DNA from: Helicobacter_D ganmani
Lineage (GTDB): Bacteria; Campylobacterota; Campylobacteria; Campylobacterales; Helicobacteraceae
DNA length: 64,000 bases
Reading direction: 5' to 3' (one strand)
NCBI RefSeq assembly: GCF_965138225.1
Contig: NZ_CBCSAX010000003.1
Part shown: positions 24,883-34,053 of the stretch, one piece after another
Position numbering within the stretch: position 1 is the first letter of the stretch
Layout: each line of letters begins with the position of its first letter
Notes under the pieces: generated by a model
The model's database searches: none
The model's input: only the letters and a program-made list of their open reading frames with translations
What the model was told of the DNA's origin: nothing
Position numbers and translations under genes: made by a program

Positions 24883-27144
24883 TTACAGAGCGAACTCAAC
24901 CGTGCCCAAGATTTCATATTTGCTTTGATAATCAATCTCTGCGGTGCTTAAAACAATCATATTGCGTCCAAAACCATATTGCTCAAGGAAAATCGCTAAA
25001 GGCTTTCTTAGCACCATAGAAGTGCCGCCGATGATTGTTGGCACAGCACCCATAGACGCGCCTTTTTGGAGAGAAATATTAAATGCGTCAAGTAAGTTTT
25101 GCGATTCTGTCGGGCTTAGGCGTAACCTTTGTCCCATTTTTTGTTGGTCTGGCAAACGTTCTAGCAAGAATTGTTCTAATGCCGGAGAAAGGATAAAATA
25201 GCGCAAGATTCCGTCGTCATTTTGAAAATTATGCGTAATGAGTCGTTTTAGGCATGCGCGGACATATTCTGTGAGTGTTGGCAAATCACCTTTGTAGGCT
25301 GGATAGCCATCTGCAATGGCTTCAGCAATGCTTAACATATCTTTAATTGGAATTTGTTCGTGCAACAGCTCTTTTAGGATATGTTGAATCGTGCCAACGC
25401 CTACACCTTTGATTTCCTCTGCTAAAATCGGATAATCTTTGCCTAGTTTTTCAAGCAGATTATACACTTCTTGACGTGTGAGTAATTCCTCTGCGTGTTG
25501 TTTAATGAGTTCTTGAATGTGTGTGCTAATCACGGTTGCACCATCAATGGTTGTGTAACCCTCAATAATTGCGTCTTCTTTTTTGCTTTCATCTATCCAA
25601 TAAGCGTCCAAGCCAAACACTGGCTCTTTGGTTGGGATTCCATCAGGTAATTCCCCGGCAAATCCGCTTGCAGCAACCGCAAGATATTTATCTGTCATTA
25701 CTTTACCATGACCAATTTCAATTTCTTTAAGCAAGATTTGGTATTCATCAGGAGGTAAATTCAAATCATCTCTTAAATGCACCATTGGCACGAGGATTCC
25801 ATATTCTGTTGCCATTGTTTTACGGATTTGGCGGATTTTATTCACGAGCTCGCCTCCTTGCGCAGGGTCTGCAAACTTGATGAGCTGATATCCAAGCCCC
25901 ACACGCAAGATTTTGACTTTGAGCGCGTTATCAATCTCTGCTTCATCGCGTTTTTTGCGCTCTTCCTCATTTTCTTTGGGAGGCTGTTTTGCTGCTTGAG
26001 TGGCGGCGGCTTGCTGTCTTGCTTGTTTGCGTTGAGGGAGATTGTCAGAATCTTGCAATTCCCCCTCTTTGGTTTTATCGGCTTTTTTTATTTTTTTAAA
26101 GAGTGATTCTACATATTTCCACACTTCTCCCTCTTTCTGCTTGCTTAAAAGTAAAGCAAGGCTTAAAAACAGCAAGCCTACAAAACCTAATGAGAGGGTA
26201 GGTAAGCCCGGCACGAGAGCAAAAAGCAATAAAATGCAGCCCACAATTAAAAGTGTTTTAGATTCGTTGATGAGTTGGTCAATAATCCCTGAAGCAAAGT
26301 TTTCACCCTCTTTGCTAAAACGCGTTACAATGATACCTGTGGCGGTGGCGACAATGAGTGCAGGGAGTTGCGAAACCAAACCATCACCAATCGTTAGGAT
26401 TGTGAAAGTGGAAGCAGAATCTGCTATCGTCATATCTTTTTGAAAAACGCCGATGAGGAATCCACCAATGATATTAATGAGCGTGATAATAATTCCAGCA
26501 ATTGCATCGCCTTTGACGAATTTGTTTGCACCATCCATAGAACCATAGAAATCTGCCTCTGTTGCTAGGGCGTCGCGTCTTGCTTTTGCCTCCTCTTGTC
26601 CAATGATTCCAGAGTTTAAATCCGCGTCAATCGCCATCTGCTTGCCCGGCATTGCGTCTAGTGTAAAACGCGCTTTAACTTCAGAAACCCTTGTAGAACC
26701 ATTAGTTACAACCATAAAGTTGATAATGACTAAAATAATAAATAAAATGATTCCAATAACATAATTTCCGCCCACAACAAATTGTCCAAAGGCATTGATA
26801 ATATCGCTCACTGCTTCAGGACCTAAATGCCCATTGCTTAAAATCATTCTTGTTGTTGCGATATTAAGAGCAAGGCGAAAAAGAGTAATAATTAGCAAAA
26901 GCGTAGGAAAAGCGGAAAAATCTGTGGGTTTTTTGACATACAATGCTATGAGGATAATGAGTGCCGAAAGTGCAATAGAAATGGCTAGGAAAAAATCCAA
27001 TAAAGAACTTGGAAGTGGCACAATGATGATTGCTAAAATCGCAATAATAAAAAAGACAACCGTTAAATCTTTTGAGCCTGAAAGAAAAGATAAAAAGGGC
27101 ATAATCCTGCTTAATAAAGACACTTTTTTATCTGCTGTTGCCAA
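24883..27144 (-). CDS. flhA: Flagellar biosynthesis protein FlhA
   Basis: Main export-gate subunit of the flagellar type III secretion system. It has 753 residues: eight membrane segments in the N-terminal 340 residues, with the FHIPEP-family block RVSEVKARFTLDAMPGKQMAIDADLNSG and MDGANKFVKGDAIAGI, then a variable linker (Glu/Lys/Gln-rich, about 355-410), and a cytoplasmic domain that binds chaperone-substrate complexes. The start seems to be a TTG at 27144 with GGAG nearby. The gene is divergent from rpsO across 146 bp. In H. pylori and C. jejuni, FlhA is also needed for expression of sigma-54 flagellar genes. Confidence 0.96.
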   Translation of the reverse strand: MATADKKVSLLSRIMPFLSFLSGSKDLTVVFFIIAILAIIIVPLPSSLLDFFLAISIALSALIILIALYVKKPTDFSAFPTLLLIITLFRLALNIATTRMILSNGHLGPEAVSDIINAFGQFVVGGNYVIGIILFIILVIINFMVVTNGSTRVSEVKARFTLDAMPGKQMAIDADLNSGIIGQEEAKARRDALATEADFYGSMDGANKFVKGDAIAGIIITLINIIGGFLIGVFQKDMTIADSASTFTILTIGDGLVSQLPALIVATATGIIVTRFSKEGENFASGIIDQLINESKTLLIVGCILLLFALVPGLPTLSLGFVGLLFLSLALLLSKQKEGEVWKYVESLFKKIKKADKTKEGELQDSDNLPQRKQARQQAAATQAAKQPPKENEEERKKRDEAEIDNALKVKILRVGLGYQLIKFADPAQGGELVNKIRQIRKTMATEYGILVPMVHLRDDLNLPPDEYQILLKEIEIGHGKVMTDKYLAVAASGFAGELPDGIPTKEPVFGLDAYWIDESKKEDAIIEGYTTIDGATVISTHIQELIKQHAEELLTRQEVYNLLEKLGKDYPILAEEIKGVGVGTIQHILKELLHEQIPIKDMLSIAEAIADGYPAYKGDLPTLTEYVRACLKRLITHNFQNDDGILRYFILSPALEQFLLERLPDQQKMGQRLRLSPTESQNLLDAFNISLQKGASMGAVPTIIGGTSMVLRKPLAIFLEQYGFGRNMIVLSTAEIDYQSKYEILGTVEFAL

Positions 27145-27290
27145 ATCTACTCCAAAATAAATAAATCAATCTGTAATTTTAGTCGTTTTTAGCCGATAAA
27201 ATCAAGAAAATTGTTAAAATTTTAGCGCATTTTTACATTTTTATGATAAAATCGCAAATTTTATTTAATTATACCAATCAGGAGGTCAAA

Positions 27291-27566
27291 ATGGCTCAAG
27301 ATTCGGCGAAAAAGAGAGAAATTACTTCTACTTTTGCTAGAAATCCCAAAGATACAGGTTCTACAGAGGTGCAAATTGCTTTGCTTAGTGATAGGATTAA
27401 AACACTTACACAACATTTAAAGGTAAATCCAAAAGATCATTCTAGTCGTTTAGGACTTAGAAAGCTTGTTTCTCAAAGAAAAGGCTTACTTACTTATTTG
27501 CGTCGCAAAAATTTCAAAAGCTATGCAAATGTGATTGAAAAATTAGGATTAAAAGACAGAGGTTAA
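27291..27566 (+). CDS. rpsO: 30S ribosomal protein S15
   Basis: Small-subunit protein that binds 16S rRNA early in assembly. The 91 residues start at the ATG at 27291, preceded by a strong AGGAGG at 27280-27285. S15 hallmarks are FARNPKDTGSTEVQIALLSDRI, LKVNPKDHSSRLGLRKLVSQRKGLLTYL and the C-terminal helix. A longer reading from 27243 is rejected because it reads through the ribosome site. It is followed at once by an intrinsic terminator, so it is monocistronic. TGATAAAAT about 45 bases upstream is a likely -10 region. Confidence 0.96.
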   Translation: MAQDSAKKREITSTFARNPKDTGSTEVQIALLSDRIKTLTQHLKVNPKDHSSRLGLRKLVSQRKGLLTYLRRKNFKSYANVIEKLGLKDRG

Positions 27567-27582
27567 TCTCTGTTTTTGTTTT
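27556..27582 (+). terminator. Intrinsic terminator overlapping the rpsO stop
   Basis: ACAGAG (27556-27561) pairs with CTCTGT (27568-27573) around GTTAAT, followed by TTTTTGTTTTTG. The stem contains the rpsO stop codon, a compact design. Confidence 0.8.
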
Positions 27583-27691
27583 TGTGTTCTTTCCCTGCTA
27601 AACTTTAAAAAGTTTTCCTACTTTCGCCAAGCTATATTTTCTTAAAGTGAGATGAGCTATAATTTAAAATTTTGAAAATAGGGCGTAGAAG

Positions 27692-28327
27692 TTGAATGCA
27701 ATCTTTAAAGAATTAATGGAATCTTGGGAAGTTTCTCTAGCAGACCAAAACATTTATTTGCAGAGTGCTTACACTAAAAGTTTCCCTAAAAATTATAGAA
27801 TTTTAAAAGGCGAGCAATGTCGCGGACTTGTTTTGATATTAGATGGTGCTTTGCGGACATTTATCGTTTCTCCAAATGGCAAGGAAATCAATCTTTTTGT
27901 TCTAAAAAATAGTGAATTTTGTATTCTTTCTGCTACTTGCATTTTAAAAAATATTCATTTTGATGTTTGTTTGGAGTTCATTCAAACTTCCAATGTGTTG
28001 ATTTTACCTAGCAAGATTTTTGACGAATTAAGTCTTAAGTATCCCATTGCTAAACAATTTCAGACAGAACTTATTGGAGAACGTTTAAGTCGCGTTGTGT
28101 CATCTTTGAGCTCTCTTGCTTTTGAATCTTTGGAGGATAGGGTTTTGAATTTTTTGCGTTCTGTTTTGCGCCGTGAGGATTCAAAGGACTTTAAAACGCT
28201 TTATATCACACACGAAGAGATTGCCAATGCGTTAGGAAGTGCGCGTGAGGCAGTCTCAAGAGTGTTAAAGGAGCTAGAAAAGCAGGGCAAACTCAAAACA
28301 AGGCGAGGAATCATTGAGCTATTTTGA
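27692..28327 (+). CDS. Crp/Fnr-family transcription regulator
   Basis: A 211-residue DNA-binding regulator. Residues 20-120 form a cyclic-nucleotide-binding-like beta roll (GLVLILDGALRTFIVSPNGKEINLFVL). They are followed by a dimer helix and a C-terminal winged helix-turn-helix (THEEIANALGSAREAVSRVLKELEKQGKLKTRRG). There is no N-terminal cysteine cluster for an iron-sulfur centre, but two Cys flank CILSATCIL in the roll. The effector is unknown; redox, nitrosative stress or metabolite sensing all occur in the family. The start is a TTG at 27692. The gene converges on the MBL hydrolase gene. Confidence 0.85.
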   Translation: MNAIFKELMESWEVSLADQNIYLQSAYTKSFPKNYRILKGEQCRGLVLILDGALRTFIVSPNGKEINLFVLKNSEFCILSATCILKNIHFDVCLEFIQTSNVLILPSKIFDELSLKYPIAKQFQTELIGERLSRVVSSLSSLAFESLEDRVLNFLRSVLRREDSKDFKTLYITHEEIANALGSAREAVSRVLKELEKQGKLKTRRGIIELF

Positions 28328-28355
28328 TAAATTGCTTGAGATTCCAATTCCAAGC

Positions 28356-29120
28356 TTAAAGGCGCGCAAGCCAATAAGGAATATTTGCCTGCTCTTGCGC
28401 AACACTCGTTGTATTGCCGTGTCCGGGTAGAATCAGTAGATTTTCTTTTCTCTCCATAAATTTTTCTAAACTCGCTTTCATTGCGCTATGAGAGGAATAA
28501 GGAAAATCGCTGCGTCCAATGGAGCGATGAAAGATAAAATCTCCGCTAAACATTACTTTTTGTTGGGATAAAGGTGGAATCTCACTTTGTGATGATGCGT
28601 TTTGCGCAGATGTAGAATCTGTATTGGTTAATTTAGAACTAAGCACAATCACGCTGCAACCCGGAGTATGACCGGGATAGCAAGAAAATTCTACGATAAA
28701 ATTACCCAATGTGTAGTGATTTTCTCTGCCTAGATTCTCTGTATTTGCAGTTTTTCTCTCTATGGTTTCACCCTCTTTGCCACCCACAAGCAAACTAGGA
28801 GTAGATTGGGGTAGCCCGGTGCTAAAGCAGTCTTCTGTTAGCATAAAAGCATCTTCTAGCGGACAAAGTAGCGGAATCTTACCAAAATATGAAAGGAGCT
28901 CGGCGTTACTCCAAACATGGTCAAAATGCCCGTGTGTATTCAAAATTGCAAGCGGTTTTTTGCTCTCTAAGGTCTCTATTACCCAAGTGCTTGCGCCGAT
29001 TCCCGGGTCAATAATCAATGCTTCATCAGTTTGCTTATCTATCGTAAGGTAGCAATTTGTCTGATATTCTCCAAAGGCTTTGCACAAAATCATAAAAGAA
29101 TCATTCTCAAAAAGAATCAT
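28356..29120 (-). CDS. MBL-fold metallohydrolase (glyoxalase II-like)
   Basis: A 254-residue metallo-beta-lactamase-fold enzyme with two metal sites: LNTHGHFDHVWSN (HxHxDH), the third ligand in GHTPGCSVIVLS, and a final His in LPGHGNTTS. It resembles the small glyoxalase II-like hydrolases rather than lactamases. An insertion of about 25 residues rich in Ser and Thr (around residues 155-182) separates two beta strands before FSGDFIFHRSIGRSDFP. The substrate is a thioester or similar ester by family, not shown by sequence. It is a single gene on the minus strand, divergent from the dGTPase-like gene. Confidence 0.85.
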   Translation of the reverse strand: MILFENDSFMILCKAFGEYQTNCYLTIDKQTDEALIIDPGIGASTWVIETLESKKPLAILNTHGHFDHVWSNAELLSYFGKIPLLCPLEDAFMLTEDCFSTGLPQSTPSLLVGGKEGETIERKTANTENLGRENHYTLGNFIVEFSCYPGHTPGCSVIVLSSKLTNTDSTSAQNASSQSEIPPLSQQKVMFSGDFIFHRSIGRSDFPYSSHSAMKASLEKFMERKENLLILPGHGNTTSVAQEQANIPYWLARL

Positions 29121-29199
29121 AGATTTTCCTTAAAATTTCTCAAAATCTTGCGAATCTTAACGCAAAATCGCTAAAATAATACCAAAAAAGGCGGATAAA

Positions 29200-30306
29200 A
29201 TGACACAAAATCTAATGCAACCTCAAGAGCGATTCTATCCTGCTACGCCAGATTTCCGTGATGCGTTTGGCAGAGATAGAGACAGAATCATACACAGCTC
29301 GTATTTTAGACGCTTAGAATACAAAACACAAGTGTTTATTAATCATAGTGGAGATTATTTTCGCACGCGTTTGACACATTCGCTTGAAGTGAGCCAGATT
29401 GCACGCACTTTAGCGAAAAATTTGGGATTAGATGAGAATCTTGCGGAAGCCATTGCGCTAGCTCACGATTTGGGGCACACGCCTTTTGGACACGCAGGAG
29501 GAGATGAACTAGACAAAATAATGCGTCATTATGGCTTTCATCACGGGTTTGACCATAATTTCCAATCGTTTCGGGTGGTAACAAAACTAGAGAAGCGGTA
29601 TAAAGATTTTGAGGGTTTGAATCTTTCCTTTGCGACTTTGGAGGGAGTCTTAAAGCATTCTTATCCTTATGAAAAATCGTTTATCAATTCCAATTTGCAA
29701 AATTTCTTTCGCGTGGAATTTCACCCAAGTTTAGAAGCGATTCTTGTAGATTTATCCGACGAGATTGCGTATATTAGCGCGGATATTGACGATGGCATTA
29801 AATATGGCTTGATTGGCTTTGAGGATTTAAAAGAAAACGCATTAGTCGCGCGCGCCTTAGAGTTTGTGGAGAGAGAGGAGGGGATTGTGCGTCATGATTC
29901 TATCTTTCGTCATCGTTTCACCTCACGTTTGATTACAATGCTTGTTTATGATATTTTGGATAATCACAAGCCCTTTGCGCAGGATTCTGTGCAGTGCTTT
30001 ACTGCTCTTGCTAAGGAATCTTTGCCTATTTCTCACACAACAACAATAGAACAAGAGATAAAAGCACTCAAAAAAATTCTTTTAAAATGTCTCTATCGTC
30101 ATGAAGAAATTTACAAAAAAATGTTTATGGGCAAACGTTGCGTGCGAAAACTTTATGATTGCTTCAATAACGAAACCAATCTTTTGCCAAAGGATTTGCA
30201 AGCAAGAATCTCTAATGGAGAAAAGATACATCGCGTTTGCGCGGATTATATCGCTTCTATGACAGACCGCTACGCCATTGCGCTTTACCACGAGTTGGGA
30301 TTCTAA
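29200..30306 (+). CDS. dgt: Deoxyguanosinetriphosphate triphosphohydrolase-like protein
   Basis: HD-domain phosphohydrolase that removes triphosphate from dGTP or other dNTPs. The 368 residues show RDRDRIIHSSYFRRLEYKTQVF at the start, the metal-binding RLTHSLEVSQIART and AHDLGHTPFGHAGGDEL (HD), and DEIAYISADIDDGIKYG. The length fits the bacterial Dgt type 2 subfamily. It is monocistronic; TAAAATAAT before the ATG may be its -10 box. Whether it prefers dGTP is not visible from the sequence, hence the family-level name. Confidence 0.9.
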   Translation: MTQNLMQPQERFYPATPDFRDAFGRDRDRIIHSSYFRRLEYKTQVFINHSGDYFRTRLTHSLEVSQIARTLAKNLGLDENLAEAIALAHDLGHTPFGHAGGDELDKIMRHYGFHHGFDHNFQSFRVVTKLEKRYKDFEGLNLSFATLEGVLKHSYPYEKSFINSNLQNFFRVEFHPSLEAILVDLSDEIAYISADIDDGIKYGLIGFEDLKENALVARALEFVEREEGIVRHDSIFRHRFTSRLITMLVYDILDNHKPFAQDSVQCFTALAKESLPISHTTTIEQEIKALKKILLKCLYRHEEIYKKMFMGKRCVRKLYDCFNNETNLLPKDLQARISNGEKIHRVCADYIASMTDRYAIALYHELGF

Positions 30307-30317
30307 AATTTTGCGGT

Positions 30318-30347
30318 AGGTTGCTTCGCTACGCTTGCAAGGACGAG
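30318..30347. repeat. Degenerate intergenic repeat after dGTPase-like gene
   Basis: GGTTGCTTCGCTACGCTTGCAAGGACGAG has the look of the common bacterial repeat GATTGCTTCGCTACGCTCGCAATGACG. It is probably a degenerate relative of the palindromic intergenic repeats elsewhere in the window. Confidence 0.35.
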
Positions 30348-30438
30348 GCATTTAAGGCAAACTTTGTTTCTTTGTGTAACAATCTTAATAAGTCAAAGAA
30401 AGTTAAAAACTTTTATGCTTCATTTTAAGATTCTGTAA

Positions 30439-30445
30439 TTTATAA
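30439..30445 (+). promoter_or_regulatory. Likely -10 box of locus B
   Basis: TTTATAATGAA has a TATAAT about 34 bases before the ATG at 30478. No CCGATAT element is present here, unlike at loci A and C. Confidence 0.4.
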
Positions 30446-30477
30446 TGAAATCTCAAACTTTTAAAAAAAGAGAAATA

Positions 30478-30900
30478 ATGAAAAAATTAATCTTAGGATT
30501 CTTATTAATCTTTGGAATCTCAAGCACACTCTTTGCTGAAGTAGATTTCATTGCCCTTGTAACTAATGGAGAATTTAACGAACAAAGTGCAGGTGTAAAA
30601 GTCTTAAATGAGGAGGAGATGAGGCAGGTTGTGGGGGGAGCGTATTTGAGTGGCTATATTCCTAAACACTATGGCGTTGTAAATAATTTAGGGCAAAATA
30701 TTTATTACACTGCATATTATCATCTTGTTTTGGAAAGTGGCGATACGCCTTATTTTAATCTTGGTTCTAACTATTATGCGGCTGTTGCTACAACTTATAA
30801 TTTTAGAACAAATAGCACTTCTGCCGAAATTGTAAAAATAAACTTTAATAATTCAAGTGATGTGCAAAGGATAGGCAATGCAAGTGCATTCTCCATATAG
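30478..30900 (+). CDS. Locus B exported protein with embedded double-glycine leader motif
   Basis: An unrecognised 140-residue protein. A Sec signal peptide is clear at residues 1-20 (MKKLILGFLLIFGISSTLFA). About 30 residues further on is LNEEEMRQVVGG (43-54). This fits the double-glycine leader consensus position by position: Leu -12, Ser/Asn -11, Glu -8, Leu/Met -7, hydrophobic -4, Gly -2 and -1. The remaining 86 residues are rich in Tyr, Asn and Ser and lack Cys. The ATG at 30478 is preceded by GAGA; an extension of 11 residues is possible. Its last 23 bases overlap the partner gene. In other bacteria this leader directs cleavage by C39 peptidases of peptide exporters; none is seen in this window. 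A Sec signal together with such a motif is unusual. Confidence 0.65.
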   Translation: MKKLILGFLLIFGISSTLFAEVDFIALVTNGEFNEQSAGVKVLNEEEMRQVVGGAYLSGYIPKHYGVVNNLGQNIYYTAYYHLVLESGDTPYFNLGSNYYAAVATTYNFRTNSTSAEIVKINFNNSSDVQRIGNASAFSI

Positions 30901-31846
30901 CTTTTACTTTAATTCTGCAAATACAGCAAATACCGCCACTTTAGCCACGCAGGAAAAGAATGAAAAATCCATAAAGCAAGATAATGTAAAGACAAAAGAG
31001 AATCTGTATGAATTTATTAAGGAATATTCCAACATTCAAAACCTTGATTCAAGCCTAATTATAGGCAATGACAAACTCCACAAAGGAATGATGGAATATC
31101 AAGAAAGTATTAAAAATCAAGCAAAAAATACTCCGATTTCTAGTCAAGATGAATTTCAAGCAAATCTAGATTTTCTGTTTAATCAAATGGAAAATATTTT
31201 ATTGCAAGGCTTTAATGAAAATATGAATGACAAAGAGTTTCAAAATCTCTTGTCAGGCTATATGATGACAAATAGAGTAGTTTCAAAACAATCCTATGAG
31301 GATTCCACACAAGACGCCTTACAGGCTTTATCGCGACTAAAAAATGGGAACAAGTCCGACGACTTTAAACAAAAATTATCAGACTATATGACAAACTCTA
31401 ATGCCCTCGCAACCTCCATTAGCGGCTTTTTCTATCAGGCGGAATATTTTAATAAGATTCCACAAAACCAAAAAAATACTATTCAAAATGCTTTAGAAAA
31501 AGTCGCATCTTATTTATTTAATCAAGGTGGAGCTTTGGATAATAAATCTTTCAAGCTAGGAGATGCGACTATCTCTTGGAATGGGGACGATTTGCCTTTT
31601 AAGGATTATTATAAAGGGGAAGTTCAAATTGTTTTTACAAAAAGTGCTTCTCTCTCCCCCACCTTTGATTCCTCGCAAACTTTCTTTGAAGTTTTAGAGC
31701 AAAGAGACAGGCTAGAAAAAGAAAATCAAGAACTTAAAAACAAACAAGCCTCTATTACCTATGGAATCCCTCAAAATACCTTTGCTAAAACCGATTCCAC
31801 AGATTCCATAATGCAAACACTGCTTAAGGAATCTAAAGTAGGGTAA
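30878..31846 (+). CDS. Locus B partner protein, hypothetical
   Basis: An unrecognised 322-residue protein with no signal peptide or membrane segment. It is highly charged and mostly helical, and ends in a coiled-coil-like stretch (EQRDRLEKENQELKNKQ). No full EF-hand loop is visible, though KLGDATISWNGDDLPF is Asp/Gly-rich. The N terminus is Ser/Asn/Ala/Thr-rich (FYFNSANTANTATLATQ), like the other two partners. It overlaps the 140-residue exported protein gene by 23 nt, so they are translated together, and it converges with trpA 27 bp later. It may be a cytoplasmic escort, regulator or self-secreted protein. Confidence 0.65.
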   Translation: MQVHSPYSFYFNSANTANTATLATQEKNEKSIKQDNVKTKENLYEFIKEYSNIQNLDSSLIIGNDKLHKGMMEYQESIKNQAKNTPISSQDEFQANLDFLFNQMENILLQGFNENMNDKEFQNLLSGYMMTNRVVSKQSYEDSTQDALQALSRLKNGNKSDDFKQKLSDYMTNSNALATSISGFFYQAEYFNKIPQNQKNTIQNALEKVASYLFNQGGALDNKSFKLGDATISWNGDDLPFKDYYKGEVQIVFTKSASLSPTFDSSQTFFEVLEQRDRLEKENQELKNKQASITYGIPQNTFAKTDSTDSIMQTLLKESKVG

Positions 31847-31873
31847 AGGGGTTTAGGATTTATTTGAAAATTA

Positions 31874-32641
31874 CTAATCCCCCAAAAGTCCTTTGGTAAA
31901 AGCGCAGAGTTTTTCAGAAATTTCTCCCTCCTCTTTGCATACTTTGTCAATAAAACGCACAAAGGCACTTCCGACAATCGCAATTTGCACAACCCCGCGC
32001 AGAGCGTTAATTTGTTCTTTGTTTTGGATTCCAAACCCTAGCGCAATGGGCTTTTTACAATGCTTTTTCACAAGCTCAATATAGCGCATTAAGGATTCAT
32101 CAATCTGCGTAGTGTCCCCTGTGATTCCATTGCGTGCGACGACATAGATAAAAGCTCCACTGATACAACTCAATCTCTCCATTCTCTTTGGCTTAGTTAA
32201 GGGTGCAATCAGCGCAATATTTTCTAATCCCAACTTTTTAGCTTTTTTAAACAACTTTTCATCATTATCTAGCGACAAATCTGGCACAATCAGCCCATAA
32301 ACTCCGCGTTCTTTTGCCTTTTGCAAAAATTTTTGGATTCCATAACAAAACAAGATATTTCCATAAGTCATAATGAGCAGTTTCGTTTGCAGTTGGTTTT
32401 GCTGAAGTTTTTGTTGGAGTTGCGTGATAAATTCAAACCCTAAATCAGTGTTGAATCCACTTTGAAGCGCTACTTCACAAGCATTAGCAATCGCGATTCC
32501 ATCGGCGTTTGGGTCAGAGAATGGAAACTGCACCTCTAAGTATTCCGCCCCGCCTTGCGCGATTCCAAGTGCCGCTTTGAGACTTGCTTCAAAGCTTGGA
32601 AACCCCGCAACAATATGCCCCATTAATGCAATTTTTTTCAT
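31874..32641 (-). CDS. trpA: Tryptophan synthase alpha chain
   Basis: Splits indole-3-glycerol phosphate to indole, which is channelled to TrpB. The 255 residues hold the catalytic Glu in EYLEVQFPFSDPNADGIAI, the loop YGLIVPDLSLDN with the catalytic Asp, and the phosphate-binding end ALGFGIQNKEQINAL and IVGSAFVRFI. A minor oddity is Asn in SDPNADG where Leu, Ala or Val is usual. The start overlaps the trpB stop by four bases (ATGA). It is the last gene of the minus-strand trpE-trpGD-trpB-trpA cluster. Confidence 0.95.
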   Translation of the reverse strand: MKKIALMGHIVAGFPSFEASLKAALGIAQGGAEYLEVQFPFSDPNADGIAIANACEVALQSGFNTDLGFEFITQLQQKLQQNQLQTKLLIMTYGNILFCYGIQKFLQKAKERGVYGLIVPDLSLDNDEKLFKKAKKLGLENIALIAPLTKPKRMERLSCISGAFIYVVARNGITGDTTQIDESLMRYIELVKKHCKKPIALGFGIQNKEQINALRGVVQIAIVGSAFVRFIDKVCKEEGEISEKLCAFTKGLLGD

Positions 32642-33933
32642 TCTTTACTTCCTTTTGTGCTTTTGGATTCCGCACTTTGCATTTCTTGAATCTCTTGTTG
32701 CAAAAATTCCGCCCAACGCTCTTTTTGCAAGGCTTTTGCGGTGATGAAAATATCTTTGTCGCCTCTACCAGAAATATTGACAAGGATTTTTTTGTTTTTG
32801 ACTTCCTTAGCAATTTTTAATGCCCCTGCTAATGCGTGGCTAGATTCTAGTGCAGCGAGAACCCCCTCATTTTTAGCAAAGAATCTCAAAGCTTCTAGTG
32901 CTTCGCTATCTAGTGCGCTTAAGAACTCCACACGCCCGATTTCCTTTAAATGCGCGAGTTGAGGACCAATCCCAGCATAATCAAGCCCTGCCGAGATAGA
33001 GTAGGTTTCTAGTAGATTGCCATATTCATCGCTTAGAAAATAGCTTTTATAGCCTTGAGCAATACAAAGATTTGCATTTTCATTGCCCATACGCGCGGCA
33101 TTCTTGCCTATTTCTTTGCTCAAGCCCCCCGCTTCTACGCCGATGAGGCGCACCTTACTTTTAAGATAATGGCTAAAGAATCCCATAGAATTGCTTCCTC
33201 CGCCCACACAAGCAATCATTATATCTGGATTACCTTTGAAAAATGCCTTTGTCTGCGATTTTAGCTCCTTGCTAATAATACTTTGAAACTCACGCACAAT
33301 GTCGGGATAAGGATAAGGACCAAGTGTGCTTCCAAGCACATAAAAGGTGTTTTTGCTCTCTTTGCTCCATTCTCTTAAGGCTTCATTGACGGCGTCTTTA
33401 AGCGTTTGGCTTCCGCTCTCTACGCTCCTAACCTTTGCGCCTAGTAGTTCCATATTAAATACATTGGGAAATTGTCGCTTAATATCCCGTGCGCCCATAA
33501 AAACAACGCATTCCATTCCTAGTTTCGCACAAGCCGCCGCCGTGGCTAATCCGTGCTGTCCTGCTCCTGTTTCGGCAATAATGCGTGTTTTGCCCATTTT
33601 TTTGGCAAGCAAAACTTGTCCAATTGCGTTGTTAATCTTATGCGCTCCTGTGTTTGCCAAGCCCTCAAACTTTAGATAAATTTCATTGTGCAGAAGTTTG
33701 CTAATATTTTTCGCATAAATTAATGGCGTGGGACGCCCGATGAAATCCCTATATAATGAGGATAATTCTTGTTTAAAATCACGGGATTTTAAAATTACTT
33801 TGTAACCTTTCTCCAACTCTTTTAACGCAGAGTGTAGAATCTCTGGCATATATTGTCCGCCAAATGCGTGGAAACCGCCTTCATTCTCGCCAAAAAATCC
33901 TTGTTTGGATTCTAAAAACATTTTGTGTTTCAT
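32638..33933 (-). CDS. trpB: Tryptophan synthase beta chain
   Basis: Joins indole and serine to tryptophan with pyridoxal phosphate. The 431 residues contain GAHKINNAIGQVLLAKKMGK with the PLP-binding Lys, AETGAGQHGLATA with the catalytic Glu, ACVGGGSNSMGFF with the phosphate cup, and GVEAGG. The C terminus has an extra tail of about 20 polar residues (EIQEMQSAESKSTKGSKE) beyond the usual end near ISGRGDKDIF. A 120-bp gap upstream separates it from trpGD, so a second promoter is possible. Confidence 0.96.
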   Translation of the reverse strand: MKHKMFLESKQGFFGENEGGFHAFGGQYMPEILHSALKELEKGYKVILKSRDFKQELSSLYRDFIGRPTPLIYAKNISKLLHNEIYLKFEGLANTGAHKINNAIGQVLLAKKMGKTRIIAETGAGQHGLATAAACAKLGMECVVFMGARDIKRQFPNVFNMELLGAKVRSVESGSQTLKDAVNEALREWSKESKNTFYVLGSTLGPYPYPDIVREFQSIISKELKSQTKAFFKGNPDIMIACVGGGSNSMGFFSHYLKSKVRLIGVEAGGLSKEIGKNAARMGNENANLCIAQGYKSYFLSDEYGNLLETYSISAGLDYAGIGPQLAHLKEIGRVEFLSALDSEALEALRFFAKNEGVLAALESSHALAGALKIAKEVKNKKILVNISGRGDKDIFITAKALQKERWAEFLQQEIQEMQSAESKSTKGSKE

Positions 33934-34053
33934 TGCGCGTCTTTGTGTGAATTTAAAGGCGACATTCTAACAAAGATTTAAAAAATTTTGCTTTAAATTT
34001 TGATGTATCCCAATGCAGAATCGCAAGAATGCAAGAGAGTAGGGATTTAGCTA

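Noticed and set aside
27243..27290. Longer N terminus for S15
   Set aside because: It would translate the AGGAGG ribosome site; the family start is at 27291.
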